DNA of 64,000 nucleotides from Crocinitomicaceae bacterium (GTDB taxonomy: Bacteria; Bacteroidota; Bacteroidia; Flavobacteriales_D; Crocinitomicaceae): NCBI GenBank assembly GCA_020436025.1, contig JAGQYP010000002.1:62001-126000 (forward strand). Direction: 5' to 3'. This document shows positions 26,820 through 35,638 of the stretch, one piece after another. A program made the position numbers and the translations under genes. Position 1 is the first letter of the stretch. Every line of letters begins with the position of its first letter. The notes under the pieces were generated by a model. It saw only the letters and a list, made by a program, of their open reading frames with translations, was not told the origin of the DNA and made no database searches.

Positions 26820-28280
26820 ATGCGAAAATTACTTGTATTGTTTCTTTTAGGTCTCCTCCCTTTAGCCCAAGCTGAAGCGAAGCAGATTAAAGCTATGTTT
26901 GACTACAACATTTTTTATCTTCCTGGTCAAGGACCTTATTTAGAAACTTACTTTAATATTTCGGCTCCTTATTTAAAATATATTGAAGTTCAAGATGGAA
27001 TTCAAGCCAATGTACAGATTACTTTGATTCTTAAACAAGGAGAGAAAATTATCGATTTTAAAAAATACGAAGTTGCTTCTCCAATTGTAAAAGACAGTGT
27101 TTTAGAGGATTTGTATGACATTCAGAGGTTTATGGCTCAACCGGGAGAATATGAATTGGAAATTGAATTGCTGGACATAAATAGAAAACAATCCAAGCCT
27201 GTCGTGGCCTTTCAGTCTATCAGTATTCCCGATTATGCTGTAGGGGGTATTTCGGATATCTCGCTTATCGAATTTGCCAATAAATCAGAAAATAAAGAAG
27301 ATCCTTTTTATAGAAATGGGTATCAGTTAATCCCCTATTTATCGAGCTATTACGGGAATGAAATGGACCGTATCATTTTTTATTTTGAAGGGTATGAACT
27401 TACCAAAAAATTAACTGAAGGAAGTCCTTATGTCATCCAATGCTACATCGAAGATTTCACCAGTAAAAAGGCCTTGCCAAAGCTCATGAAGGTGAAAAGA
27501 CAAACCGTTGGAAGTACCATGGTTCACTTAAACACGTTTGATATAGACGGTTTACCAACAGGGGACTACAATTTAGTGGTTCAGATTATTGGGGAAACTG
27601 GTGATACAATATTTGATAAGAGACATTATTTCGAGCGTTATAAAAAGTCGGATCAAATTATCGATTATGTTGAAATTGAAAACCTGCATCAGTTTGATAT
27701 TTCAGGTGATTCCATCGCATATTATGTTGAAAGCTTAACCCCAATTTGTGGTAGAGCCGAGCAAGGAAACATCTTTCAGTTGGTGAAAGAAGGTGATACA
27801 ACAAAATTGAAAAAATTCATGGCCTACTTCTGGAACAAGACGGATGCTTTTGATCCAGTGCGAGCTTGGTTGGCCTACAAAGATCAGGTGGATATTGTTG
27901 AGACCTACTATGGAACACAGATTAAAAGAGGGTTTCAAGCCGACAGAGGAAGGGTTTATTTGCAATACGGAGCTCCTAGTTCAATCATGGAAAGACCGAA
28001 CGAGCCAAGCTCCTACCCTTATGAAATTTGGCAATATGATAAAATTCAGAATCAGTCGAATAAGCAATTTATTTTCTACAATCGAGATCTTGTGACAAAC
28101 GAATATACTTTATTGCATTCAGACATGATTGGAGAGCTTCAAAACTACAGATGGCGTCATGATTTAATGCAAAGAAACTCCCCTTCATCTAATTTTGACG
28201 ATCCTGCTGACGGAGTTCTTGATCACTGGGGTGGAAACGCAAATGACTACTATTATCTGAATGGAAACAGAAGATGGTAA
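26820..28280 (+). CDS. GWxTD domain-containing protein
   Basis: 486 residues: signal peptide (to about residue 20, AEA|KQIKA), a beta-sandwich N-terminal half and a C-terminal GWxTD-type domain (RVYLQYGAPSSIMERP, SYPYEIWQY, about 380-410). This family is restricted mainly to Bacteroidota and relatives; its role is unknown but it is a widely conserved periplasmic protein. ATG directly preceded by an A/T-rich leader. Confidence 0.85.
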   Translation: MRKLLVLFLLGLLPLAQAEAKQIKAMFDYNIFYLPGQGPYLETYFNISAPYLKYIEVQDGIQANVQITLILKQGEKIIDFKKYEVASPIVKDSVLEDLYDIQRFMAQPGEYELEIELLDINRKQSKPVVAFQSISIPDYAVGGISDISLIEFANKSENKEDPFYRNGYQLIPYLSSYYGNEMDRIIFYFEGYELTKKLTEGSPYVIQCYIEDFTSKKALPKLMKVKRQTVGSTMVHLNTFDIDGLPTGDYNLVVQIIGETGDTIFDKRHYFERYKKSDQIIDYVEIENLHQFDISGDSIAYYVESLTPICGRAEQGNIFQLVKEGDTTKLKKFMAYFWNKTDAFDPVRAWLAYKDQVDIVETYYGTQIKRGFQADRGRVYLQYGAPSSIMERPNEPSSYPYEIWQYDKIQNQSNKQFIFYNRDLVTNEYTLLHSDMIGELQNYRWRHDLMQRNSPSSNFDDPADGVLDHWGGNANDYYYLNGNRRW

Positions 28281-28310
28281 AGGAAATCCCTAAATCCATT
28301 TTTCTTTTCT

Positions 28311-28318
28311 TATCTTCG
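28311..28318 (+). promoter_or_regulatory. -7 box of the glycosyltransferase gene
   Basis: TATCTTCG, 12 nt before the ATG at 28330; 7 of 8 matches to TAnnTTTG. Confidence 0.5.
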
Positions 28319-28329
28319 CCACCTTATCA

Positions 28330-29361
28330 ATGGAAATAGCTGTTGTCATATTAAATTGGAATGGTCACAAATTACTGGAAGAATATCTGCCCAGTGTGGT
28401 TTCATATTCTGGTAGTGCAACTATTTACGTGGCCGACAACGCCTCAACGGATGATTCTGTAAAGTTTATCAAGGATCATTATCCACAAATCAAAATCGTT
28501 CAAAACGACGAGAATGGTGGCTTTGCGAAAGGCTATAATGATGCGCTAAAAAGAATCCAGGCAGATTATTACATCTTACTTAATTCAGATATTCGAGTAA
28601 CAGAAAACTGGATCGAACCCGTTATTCAATACATGGAAAGTCAATCCGGAATGGTTGCATGTCAGCCAAAAGTTTTGAGTTTGATGGAACCTGAAAAATT
28701 TGAACATGCTGGAGCGGCTGGCGGATATCTGGATAAATATTATTTCCCATTTTGCCGAGGACGAGTTTTTCAGGAAATAGAGAAAGATGAGCATCAGTAT
28801 GATGACAACAGAGAAATTTTCTGGGCTACTGGTGCATGCATGTTTATCAAGGCTGAAATGTACCACAATGCAGGAGGTTTGGATGAAATATTCTTTGCTC
28901 ACATGGAAGAAATTGATCTGTGCTGGAGGCTGAAGAATTTAGGCTACAAAATAGGATACTGTGGGGAATCTAAGATTTATCATTTAGGTGGAGGGACGCT
29001 CAATTACATGACTCCAAAAAAAACCTATTTGAATTTCAGAAACAGTCTGTTCATGATTACCAAAAACTACAGAGGAAACCTGTTTCTTTTGTTGTTCAAT
29101 CGACTTGTTATAGACGGAGTGGCTGGCGTTCGCTTTTTCTTCATGGGGGAATGGAAACACTTAAACGCCATCTTTAGTGCCCACTTCGATTACTACAAAA
29201 AACTGAAGCATTTCCTTAAAATCCGAAAGGAATACAAAAAGAATAACGCCGGAAACGAGAATAACGCTGGCTATTACCGCAAAAGCATCGTATTACAAAA
29301 GTTCTGGAAAAAAAGAGATCATTTTAGTCAATTAGACCCAAAAGACTTCATGGGTTCATGA
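28330..29361 (+). CDS. Family 2 glycosyltransferase
   Basis: 343 residues of GT-A fold. ILNWNGHKLLEEYLP at the N-terminus, YVADNASTDDS (about 35-45), LLNSDIRV (DxD-like, about 85) and FFAHMEEIDLCWRL (about 190) are the standard GT2 motifs of rhamnosyl- and related transferases. A hydrophobic C-terminal segment (FLLLFNRLVIDGVAG) suggests membrane association. It probably adds a sugar to a cell-surface glycan. Confidence 0.9.
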   Translation: MEIAVVILNWNGHKLLEEYLPSVVSYSGSATIYVADNASTDDSVKFIKDHYPQIKIVQNDENGGFAKGYNDALKRIQADYYILLNSDIRVTENWIEPVIQYMESQSGMVACQPKVLSLMEPEKFEHAGAAGGYLDKYYFPFCRGRVFQEIEKDEHQYDDNREIFWATGACMFIKAEMYHNAGGLDEIFFAHMEEIDLCWRLKNLGYKIGYCGESKIYHLGGGTLNYMTPKKTYLNFRNSLFMITKNYRGNLFLLLFNRLVIDGVAGVRFFFMGEWKHLNAIFSAHFDYYKKLKHFLKIRKEYKKNNAGNENNAGYYRKSIVLQKFWKKRDHFSQLDPKDFMGS

Positions 29362-29767
29362 CAAAATATTGAATCGCCAAATCATAGGATTTTAAACCAA
29401 ATCCAAAAATACAACCTTCACAAACGGGAGAAATCAAGGATTCATGACGAAAAGATTCTCGAGAGGTAATATTTGAAATATGTACTTCCACTACTCTATT
29501 TCCAATCCCAGAAACACAATCTCTTAAAGCTACAGAAGTATGGGTATATCCCCCAGCATTGAGAATGATATTTACCTCTTGATCTTGAGATTGTAAAACA
29601 TTGATTAATTCCCCTTCAACGTTGGACTGAAAATGCGAAATCTCAACTTGAGGAAAAGCTTTGGATAAATTGGAAATAAGCTCATCTAATCCAAGATTCC
29701 CATAAATCTCCGGTTCTCTTTTCCCTAATAAGTTTAAATTTGGACCATTAACAATTAAGATCTTCAT
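29348..29767 (-). CDS. aroQ: Type II 3-dehydroquinate dehydratase
   Basis: 139 residues, typical size. Converts 3-dehydroquinate to 3-dehydroshikimate in the shikimate pathway. Family motifs [16 protein letters not shown] (catalytic Tyr), [26 protein letters not shown] (catalytic His region) and VEVHISNI are all present. The ATG at 29767 is chosen over an upstream frame start because it opens exactly on [10 protein letters not shown]. It is divergent from xerD with a single base between start codons and overlaps the glycosyltransferase 3' end by 14 nt. Confidence 0.95.
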   Translation of the reverse strand: MKILIVNGPNLNLLGKREPEIYGNLGLDELISNLSKAFPQVEISHFQSNVEGELINVLQSQDQEVNIILNAGGYTHTSVALRDCVSGIGNRVVEVHISNITSRESFRHESLISPVCEGCIFGFGLKSYDLAIQYFVMNP

Positions 29768-29768
29768 T

Positions 29769-30698
29769 TTGTCGGCTGTTGAGTGGAACAATATATTGCG
29801 AGATTACCAAATTTATTTGAAACTAGAAAAAGGTTTAGCTGAAAATAGCATTGAATCTTATCTCCGTGATGTTCAAAAATTACAAAATTACTCCACGAAT
29901 AAATTACAAATTCTCTCTCCATTGCACATCCAACAAAAGGACATCGAGAATTTCCTTTCAGACTTATATGACTTGGGTATTAGCTCCAGAAGTCAAGCCC
30001 GAATCCTCTCAGGAATAAGCTCCTTTTTTCAGTTTTTAATCCTGGAGAATAAAATTCAATCTTCTCCAACAGAGTTAATTTCTCAACCTAAAATAGGATT
30101 AAAACTTCCTGAAGTCTTGTCCATAGAAGAAATCGATAAAATTGAGGGAGCTGTAGACTTGAGTAAGTTGGAAGGCCATAGAAACAAAGCAATCATTGAA
30201 ACTTTATACTCTTGCGGTGTTCGGGTTTCCGAATTGATCAATCTAAAATATTCCAATCTCTATGAAGATGAAGGATTTATAAAAGTGATTGGGAAAGGAG
30301 ACAAAGAAAGATTTGCACCCATCAACAAAGGTTTGCTCAAAGAAATTGAATTTTATGAGGATTCCATGCGCAAAAAATTAGAAATCAAGTCGGGCAATGA
30401 AGATTATATATTTTTAAACAGAAGGGGGGCCAAACTTACCAGAGTCATGATATTCACCATTGTCAAAAATCTAACAGAAGCTGCAGGGATCCAGAAAAAT
30501 GTGAGTCCGCATACATTTCGGCATTCCTTTGCTACTCATATGCTTGAAGGAGGAGCAGATTTAAGAGTTATTCAGGAGTTATTAGGTCATGAATCCATCA
30601 CTACTACTGAAATCTACACGCACTTAGATAAGGACTTTTTGCGATCCGAAATCCTTTCATTCCATCCGAGAAACACAAAAAAAGGCTCCCAAAATTGA
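29769..30698 (+). CDS. xerD: Site-specific tyrosine recombinase XerD
   Basis: 309 residues with an N-terminal SAM-like DNA-binding domain (1-105) and a catalytic domain with Arg152, Lys176, His248, Arg251, His274 and nucleophile Tyr283 ([30 protein letters not shown]). It resolves chromosome dimers with XerC at dif. Being next to aroQ and full length, it looks like the chromosomal XerD rather than an island integrase. TTG start 1 nt from the aroQ ATG. The last codons lie inside a terminator hairpin serving the opposite strand. Confidence 0.9.
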   Translation: MSAVEWNNILRDYQIYLKLEKGLAENSIESYLRDVQKLQNYSTNKLQILSPLHIQQKDIENFLSDLYDLGISSRSQARILSGISSFFQFLILENKIQSSPTELISQPKIGLKLPEVLSIEEIDKIEGAVDLSKLEGHRNKAIIETLYSCGVRVSELINLKYSNLYEDEGFIKVIGKGDKERFAPINKGLLKEIEFYEDSMRKKLEIKSGNEDYIFLNRRGAKLTRVMIFTIVKNLTEAAGIQKNVSPHTFRHSFATHMLEGGADLRVIQELLGHESITTTEIYTHLDKDFLRSEILSFHPRNTKKGSQN

Positions 30699-30704
30699 GA
30701 GCCT
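30683..30704 (-). terminator. Terminator overlapping the xerD stop
   Basis: AGGCTC/GAGCCT stem followed by seven T only on the minus strand. It ends the 30732-30890 gene and is built into the last xerD codons (KKGSQN). Confidence 0.75.
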
Positions 30705-30731
30705 GTGTAAATTGAATTTGAGAACGTCAAT

Positions 30732-30890
30732 TTAATTCAATACTACTTCTACTTGTCCAATATTTTTTGATTTTTGAACCTTGTAGGACTTGGAAAAGTT
30801 CAAGATCGAATTGATCAAATCCTGTTTTGGTTGTTTTGTTTTCGAAGTTAACTCTTCGTTTTTTAATTCTTCAGAGTAAATATTATTCAT
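30732..30890 (-). CDS. Small conserved-looking protein
   Basis: 52 residues from the ATG at 30890 (MNNIYSEELKNEELTSKT ...). The C-terminal half (INSILNFSKSYKVQKSKNIG) resembles a family of roughly 50-residue Bacteroidota proteins with a helix followed by a Lys-rich strand. A dedicated minus-strand terminator 28 bp downstream supports expression. Function unknown. Confidence 0.65.
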   Translation of the reverse strand: MNNIYSEELKNEELTSKTKQPKQDLINSILNFSKSYKVQKSKNIGQVEVVLN

Positions 30891-31111
30891 AGGCTTTTTT
30901 AATTTTTTTTTGCAACATATACTAACCAAACGAACTTTTATTACGTTTATTGTTGGTTTAGAAAATATTTTTCGAAAAAATTCCATAAATGCGGATTCCA
31001 CAGAGTTGCAGCGCGTTCTATATGTAACGTTTTTCAGAAGTGGTATTGTATAAATAAATGGAAATATTAAATTCGAAATATCCAGTACATCTGAAATTTA
31101 AAAAAACAACC

Positions 31112-31270
31112 ATGAAAAAAGTGTTTTTAAATTATTTTGTACTCACCTCATTCATACTCATGATCAACGCTGTCTTGCTAATGTATTACACATTTAGTCA
31201 CAGCTATAGTAACAACTTCGAGAATTCTGATGAACAGATTAGTCTGATCAAGAAGAAAAGCGATCTTTAA
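31112..31270 (+). CDS. Small membrane protein
   Basis: 52 residues starting MKKVFLNYFVLTSFILMINA with one membrane helix (about 8-28) and a polar C-terminus. The ATG at 31112 is preferred over the 31058 frame start. No family recognised. Its stop overlaps that of the convergent 33-residue ORF. Confidence 0.5.
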   Translation: MKKVFLNYFVLTSFILMINAVLLMYYTFSHSYSNNFENSDEQISLIKKKSDL

Positions 31271-31368
31271 AGGAAGAATATCAATGCCAGAATAAAAAGA
31301 AGAATGATGGCCAGATATTGCCAGACATCCAAAAAATATTTATGGTATTTTTTCCAAAAATTCTTCAT
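31267..31368 (-). CDS. 33-residue membrane peptide overlapping the DUF6090-like gene
   Basis: ATG at 31368, TAA at 31267. The product begins MKNFWKKYHKYFLDVWQYL and then has a 14-residue hydrophobic helix, so basic N-terminus plus one membrane helix. It overlaps the last 29 nt of the upstream gene in the +1 frame, a coupling arrangement. Too short for standard prediction. Confidence 0.45.
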   Translation of the reverse strand: MKNFWKKYHKYFLDVWQYLAIILLFILALIFFL

Positions 31369-32437
31369 TCTTTATTTTTAAATATTTTCTTTTCGATTCA
31401 TAAAATCCATTATTCTCTTTATAGGCATTTAAAAAACATTCTTTTGCTTTTGCTTTTTCACCAATAAGAAAATAGGCATCTCCAAGACTGTCATATGAAT
31501 TCGCACTCCCCTCTTTCGCAACCAAGAATTCTAATATTTCAATTGCCAAAGCAGGATCCTTCTCAAAAAGTGAATATGCAATTTCATTGAATTCCCACTC
31601 ATTTAAAATAAAATTGGATGCATTTTTTGTTGATTTTTCATAGGCCTCTTCAAAAGAAATATTCTCATTTTTCACCATTTGAATGATCATGTCCTCTGTC
31701 AGAAAATTATACTTTTTGGCCAGCATATCCCTTGTAATCTTCAATTGAGATAGGAGTTTTAAGTAATTTTTATTCTTCAAGTAAATGTACTTTTTCCTTA
31801 TAATCAGAAAGTTCTCAAGTGTAATAAATGATTCCGAATTAGGGTCTTTTATTTTGTTATAATCAAATTGACCATATCCTGGGTATTTCGTGAATTCATC
31901 GAAACCAAATAATGTTTTGGCTTCAAATTGATCCATTACCTTGTTGAGGAACAAATCGGATGTATGCCTTGTTGCTTCCTCATTAATCTTTGACATCCTT
32001 TCGTTCAAGCCGTAATAAATCATAAGATCCCACTTCAATTCAATATCTGATATCAAATTGATTTTACCACTTGAAGTCAAATCTCGATAAGTGTGATTCT
32101 GTGAAGCAAAATTATCAACAATTGAAATTCTACTTACACTCATTGAAAATTCTTCAGGAGAAATAATAGCTGAGTCAGGCTGATACATCTGATCAATCAT
32201 AGTGTTAATGCGATCATTGAATTCCATGAATCTATAAATTACTTTATCTATCATGTATAGATCTGCATTTAAATCGGAATACAAGCCTTCATAATACTTT
32301 CTTCGGGCAGATTCATCTTCTCTGCTACTTTTCCAATCATCAAACCAAAACGAAATCGAAATACCAATAAAAACCACAACAATTTCAAGTAGAATGGTTA
32401 AAATGGATTTTTTATGACTTTTTAAAAAGCCGAACAT
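31340..32437 (-). CDS. DUF6090-like membrane-anchored protein
   Basis: 365 residues from the ATG at 32437 (MFGFLKSHKKSILTILLEIV). N-terminal membrane helix ending in the FWFDDWKSSRED junction typical of DUF6090 proteins of Flavobacteriia, then a helical periplasmic or cytosolic domain, and a C-terminal pair of TPR-like helices (SYDSLGDAYFLIGEKAKAKE, about 315-335). Function unknown. An upstream frame extension adds a hydrophobic MAPFFF segment that looks spurious. Confidence 0.7.
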   Translation of the reverse strand: MFGFLKSHKKSILTILLEIVVVFIGISISFWFDDWKSSREDESARRKYYEGLYSDLNADLYMIDKVIYRFMEFNDRINTMIDQMYQPDSAIISPEEFSMSVSRISIVDNFASQNHTYRDLTSSGKINLISDIELKWDLMIYYGLNERMSKINEEATRHTSDLFLNKVMDQFEAKTLFGFDEFTKYPGYGQFDYNKIKDPNSESFITLENFLIIRKKYIYLKNKNYLKLLSQLKITRDMLAKKYNFLTEDMIIQMVKNENISFEEAYEKSTKNASNFILNEWEFNEIAYSLFEKDPALAIEILEFLVAKEGSANSYDSLGDAYFLIGEKAKAKECFLNAYKENNGFYESKRKYLKIKNEEFLEKIP

Positions 32438-32480
32438 AGTTGTAAATGTAAATGGTAAACTAAAAAATTGATAAAAGAAA

Positions 32481-32511
32481 AAAGGAGCCAAGCGGGTGCC
32501 TGAACTCCTTT
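32481..32511 (-). terminator. Terminator of the PPK2 gene
   Basis: AAAGGAG/CTCCTTT stem enclosing a second GC/GC pair; T-runs on both strands, 78 bp past the PPK2 stop. Confidence 0.75.
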
Positions 32512-32588
32512 TTAAACCTAACCTACCTTTGACCCAAAGGTCGTAATAATTTTTATTCTAACAATGAAAAAGTGAAAATATTTTTTCA

Positions 32589-33383
32589 TTACTTTTCTCC
32601 GTAGTAATCTGGCACCCAGTTTTGATGCGACTTTGGAGGACGATTTGAATGATCAATCTCTACTTGTCTTTCTGGTAATTTAATTTTATCAAAATCCAGT
32701 TCATTATATTCCACTTGTGATAGAAGGTGTCGAATACAGTTTAAACGACCTCTTTTTTTATTGTTCGTGTTTACCATAAACCAAGGTGCAAAATTGGTAT
32801 CCGTAGCGGCCAGCATTTTGTCTTTGGCCTCTGAATATTCTTGCCATTTTTCTCTGGATAATAAGTCCATTTCAGAAAACTTCCACCTTTTTAACGAACT
32901 CTTTAACCTTTCTTTGAACCTTTTATCTTGTTCTTCAGCGCTAACAGACAACCAATATTTAAATATCTTAATTCCCGCATGTTCCAGAGATCTTTCAAAG
33001 ATGGGACACACTTTTAGAAACTCTCTGTATTCTTTATCACTGCAAAAGCCCATAACTTTCTCTACTCCGGCTCTATTGTACCAGGAACGATCAAAAATGA
33101 CAATTTCACCTCCAGATGGAAGATGCTGAACATACCTTTGGAAATACCATTGTGTTTTTTCTTTGTCTGAAGGAACTCCTAAAGCAACGGTTTTTACGAC
33201 CCTTGGATTCAATCTTTCAGTAATCCTTTTGATCATGCCTCCTTTTCCTGCAGTATCTCTACCTTCAAAAATAATAATGTATTTTTCCTTTGTGGCTTTC
33301 ACATGCTCTTGCCACTTAACGAGTTCAGTTTGTAGTTGCTCCAATTCCTCGTCGTAGATCTTTTTTAACTCCTTATTTGTCAT
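32589..33383 (-). CDS. Polyphosphate kinase 2 family protein
   Basis: 264 residues. Transfers phosphate between inorganic polyphosphate and nucleotides. Walker A GRDTAGKGG (about 41-49), TWYFQRY-like lid region (KTQWYFQRYV), Walker B IVIFDRSWYNRAGVE (about 95-110) and the FKYWLSVS strand are typical of single-domain PPK2. The ATG at 33383 gives the common MTNKELKKIYDEEL start. Which subclass (GDP/ADP/AMP) is not decided here. Confidence 0.9.
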   Translation of the reverse strand: MTNKELKKIYDEELEQLQTELVKWQEHVKATKEKYIIIFEGRDTAGKGGMIKRITERLNPRVVKTVALGVPSDKEKTQWYFQRYVQHLPSGGEIVIFDRSWYNRAGVEKVMGFCSDKEYREFLKVCPIFERSLEHAGIKIFKYWLSVSAEEQDKRFKERLKSSLKRWKFSEMDLLSREKWQEYSEAKDKMLAATDTNFAPWFMVNTNNKKRGRLNCIRHLLSQVEYNELDFDKIKLPERQVEIDHSNRPPKSHQNWVPDYYGEK

Positions 33384-33438
33384 GAAACCAATATACAAAT
33401 TCCGTAAAATATTTTACATTGTTTGAAAAAAAGGAATC

Positions 33439-33669
33439 ATGAAAACAGGAATTTGCCCAAAATGCCAAAGTACTGAGATCTATACTGATGGCAGCCCGAA
33501 AAGAGGAGATCGATCGAGTATTCCGATTTCGAATTGGAAGAAATTCTTTATCGATACCTATGCATGTTACGATTGTGGGTATATAGAAGAATATATTGAA
33601 TCCAAAAATTTAAAAGATCAGGCAAAAATGGAAAGAGCCAAACAAGAGTGGAAAAAAGTTAATGGATAG
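33439..33669 (+). CDS. Zinc-ribbon protein
   Basis: 76 residues with two CxxC knuckles, CPKCQ (7-11) and CYDCGY (51-56), separated by a basic loop, and a charged C-terminal helix. Likely a small nucleic-acid- or protein-binding zinc ribbon. Divergent from PPK2 with 55 bp between starts. Confidence 0.7.
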   Translation: MKTGICPKCQSTEIYTDGSPKRGDRSSIPISNWKKFFIDTYACYDCGYIEEYIESKNLKDQAKMERAKQEWKKVNG

Positions 33670-33683
33670 AATTGGTCTGAAAG

Positions 33684-33714
33684 TTGCTCTAAACAAGAAA
33701 ATGAAATATCTTTA
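33684..33714 (+). promoter_or_regulatory. Promoter of the 33719 gene
   Basis: TTG at 33684, 20-bp spacer, TATCTTTA at 33707, close to the Bacteroidota TTG-N19/20-TAnnTTTG consensus; the ATG lies 4 nt after the -7 box, so the transcript would be nearly leaderless. Confidence 0.5.
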
Positions 33715-33718
33715 GAAT

Positions 33719-34213
33719 ATGAAACTCATCTTAGCATTGTTGATAGCATTTACTGGCCTCCAATCCTTCGGGCAATCCCAAACCGATGAACTCATTCAGT
33801 GTTTGAAGCTAAAAAAGGGAGAATTGGAAAAGCAGTCAAATTATTCCAAATTTTGCCCGACTTGTGAACTCAATCAGGCAGAGAGCTTCATGGCTAGTAA
33901 AACAGTCTTGCAATCTAATCATAGCCCAGAAAAAAGATCCACTTATTACTTCCAATACAACGAAGACAATAAAATTGAATCCATTACTATAGCTGGTTTC
34001 AAAGGCCTGATTGATGAACACTATAAATACTTAACCAAATATGGATTCGATAATGGCTTAATCAGTAAAGCACAAGCAGAAGAACCAGGAAGTACAAGTT
34101 TTACAGTGGCTGTTCGTGGAAACCGGTTCAATTGTAAATTGGTGAAAAGAATTACTAGTGGAGGCACCTATTACTTCATCAAGTTTACTTTTATTGCTGT
34201 TCCGGATTTTTAA
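33719..34213 (+). CDS. Hypothetical secreted protein with CPxC motif
   Basis: 164 residues: signal peptide (to about 19), a helix, then FCPTCELN and an alpha/beta domain ending VRGNRFNCKLVKRITSGGTY. The next gene encodes a protein with the same plan (signal peptide, CPEC, FTAxGxYE, VEGRTYNVQLM), so the two are likely distant paralogues. No family recognised. Confidence 0.65.
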   Translation: MKLILALLIAFTGLQSFGQSQTDELIQCLKLKKGELEKQSNYSKFCPTCELNQAESFMASKTVLQSNHSPEKRSTYYFQYNEDNKIESITIAGFKGLIDEHYKYLTKYGFDNGLISKAQAEEPGSTSFTVAVRGNRFNCKLVKRITSGGTYYFIKFTFIAVPDF

Positions 34214-34329
34214 ATTCCTTATTTAGAGACTCAATTAACCCCATCCATTAATAGACTCTTTTTGTCTATTACTACATCAATCCTGGCCACTTGAGATATT
34301 ATTAGTAGCTTTCTAAAAAATCAAAATTC

Positions 34330-34830
34330 ATGAGAAGTATAATTATTTTATTGGCCATTTTAATTTCTTCAAGTTATTCTTACAGTCAAATCACGGCAGA
34401 AAGTATTTTAAAAATCACGACCATTAGTAAGCCTTTCTTACTCTCAGAACAGTTGGTTAGAAAAGATCAATGTCCTGAATGTAAAGTTCCAGCCAATCAA
34501 ACGGTATTTGGGAAATGGTTGTATAAAGACTCAGAAATTTACCTGATGTTCACTGATTTAAAAACAGGAAATGTAGCAAATCCTAAAATTACAATGCTCA
34601 AGTCATTCACAGCTCAGGGTAGCTATGAAATGTATGCAACCTATTACAAACTACTTACAGACTATTTTGTGAGCCATAAAACAAAAATTGTAAGTACAGA
34701 AAAAGAATCAAATTCTATAAAAACAGTTTATGCGTACATTGTAGAAGGAAGAACTTACAACGTTCAACTAATGAAGAAAAACATTGATGGTGAAGACAAT
34801 TATTGGATCATCATTGAATTGCAGAAGTAA
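34330..34830 (+). CDS. Hypothetical secreted protein with CPxC motif (paralogue)
   Basis: 166 residues, signal peptide MRSIIILLAILISSSYSYS, then QCPECKVP (about 47-54) and a beta-rich remainder ending IIIELQK. Same architecture as the preceding gene, with low identity. The single CPxC could bind metal or form a disulfide in the periplasm. Function unknown. Confidence 0.65.
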   Translation: MRSIIILLAILISSSYSYSQITAESILKITTISKPFLLSEQLVRKDQCPECKVPANQTVFGKWLYKDSEIYLMFTDLKTGNVANPKITMLKSFTAQGSYEMYATYYKLLTDYFVSHKTKIVSTEKESNSIKTVYAYIVEGRTYNVQLMKKNIDGEDNYWIIIELQK

Positions 34831-34889
34831 CATGGATTAAGTCAAAGGGTTTTCATCCCAAGATTCACTATAATTCCTTTAAAACCTAT

Positions 34890-34937
34890 CTAGCCCAACA
34901 GCTCCAAGTCAACGATTATTCTTTGAAAATCGAACAT
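34890..34937 (-). pseudogene. Truncated four-helix-bundle gene start
   Basis: Within the left repeat copy a start codon opens MFDFQRIIV, closely matching MFEFQKLIVYKK of the intact four-helix-bundle protein, then diverges and stops at TAG after 15 codons. The flanking upstream sequence is the duplicated leader. Confidence 0.6.
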
Positions 34938-35073
34938 TGGTTTTGATTTGGTGGTTTTAGAATGAGTGTGAGGGTGAGAATGAGGGAAAATCAGAATCAC
35001 TTTCCTCATTTTCACACTGTTTCTCATTACTTCCCTTTCGGTCAGTGAGATCGTTGCACTAAGTTCTGATTTT
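34922..35073. repeat. Left direct repeat flanking the four-helix-bundle gene
   Basis: About 150 bp nearly identical to 35402-35590, from the first codons of a four-helix-bundle gene (CGAACATTGGTTTTGATTTG) through GGTCAGTGAGATCGTTGCAC to AAGTTCTGATTTT. Confidence 0.85.
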
Positions 35074-35417
35074 TACTCTAGATTTTTGATCATTCTGTAT
35101 AGAATTCTAGAAAGCTCATCTGCTTTCTCTAACATTTCTTGATAATTGGATTTAGGTATTTCTTGATCCTCTTCTAACTGTTCGAGTATTGAGACACACT
35201 CAAACACAGAACTGCGGGATACGATATAAAAGTTCCTCCTATCTTTATTCGTATACCTTCCAGAACCTTCTGCAATATTCAATGGAATACTATAAGAAGC
35301 TCTATGAAGCTGGTCTCTCTCTATTCCGGTGATAGAATAATTCTTAATTATCTGCTTAGAATCCTTGTGAAATGACTTCGCCTTTTTGTAGACGATTAAT
35401 TTTTGAAATTCGAACAT
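35073..35417 (-). CDS. Four-helix-bundle protein (S23 / 23S rRNA IVS family)
   Basis: 114 residues with the family hallmarks FQKLIVYKKAKSFH, RDQLHRASYSIPLNIAEGSG and SRSSVFECVSILEQL. These proteins were first seen encoded in 23S rRNA intervening sequences and also relate to the Avd accessory protein of diversity-generating retroelements; they form pentameric basic bundles. The gene is bracketed by 150-190-bp direct repeats and has a decayed neighbour copy, pointing to tandem duplication. Confidence 0.9.
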   Translation of the reverse strand: MFEFQKLIVYKKAKSFHKDSKQIIKNYSITGIERDQLHRASYSIPLNIAEGSGRYTNKDRRNFYIVSRSSVFECVSILEQLEEDQEIPKSNYQEMLEKADELSRILYRMIKNLE

Positions 35418-35590
35418 TGGTTTTGATTTGGTGGTTTTTCAGAGTGAGAGTGAGGGTGAGAATGAGGGAAAATCAGAATCACTTTCCTCATTACTTCCTA
35501 TGGTCAGTGAGATCGCTCCGCTAAGTTCTCTTTCTGTTTTTCATTACTTCCCTTTCGGTCAGTGAGATCGTTGCACTAAGTTCTGATTTT
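35402..35590. repeat. Right direct repeat with internal 56-bp duplication
   Basis: Second copy of the repeat at 34922-35073, covering the leader of the intact gene. It has an extra tandem unit (TTACTTCC...GGTCAGTGAGATCG...AAGTTCT) present twice here (35494-35530 and 35549-35590) and once in the other copy. Confidence 0.85.
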
Positions 35591-35626
35591 GTACCCGCAA
35601 TGATTGCATTGTCGAACCAAATCGAC
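35591..35626. repeat. 36-bp cassette-end element, copy 1
   Basis: Starts GTACCCGCAATGATTGC and ends GTCGAACCAAATCGAC, with only a few differences from copies at 36983-37018 and 37953-37988. Located 12 bp beyond the stop of the GDCCVxC gene and exactly at the border with the four-helix-bundle repeat. The inner GTCGA/TCGAC is itself palindromic. Confidence 0.8.
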
Positions 35627-35638
35627 TCTAAATAATTC

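Noticed and set aside
29769..30698. Tyrosine integrase of a mobile island
   Set aside because: Full-length XerD next to aroQ in a core context; no island genes adjoin it.
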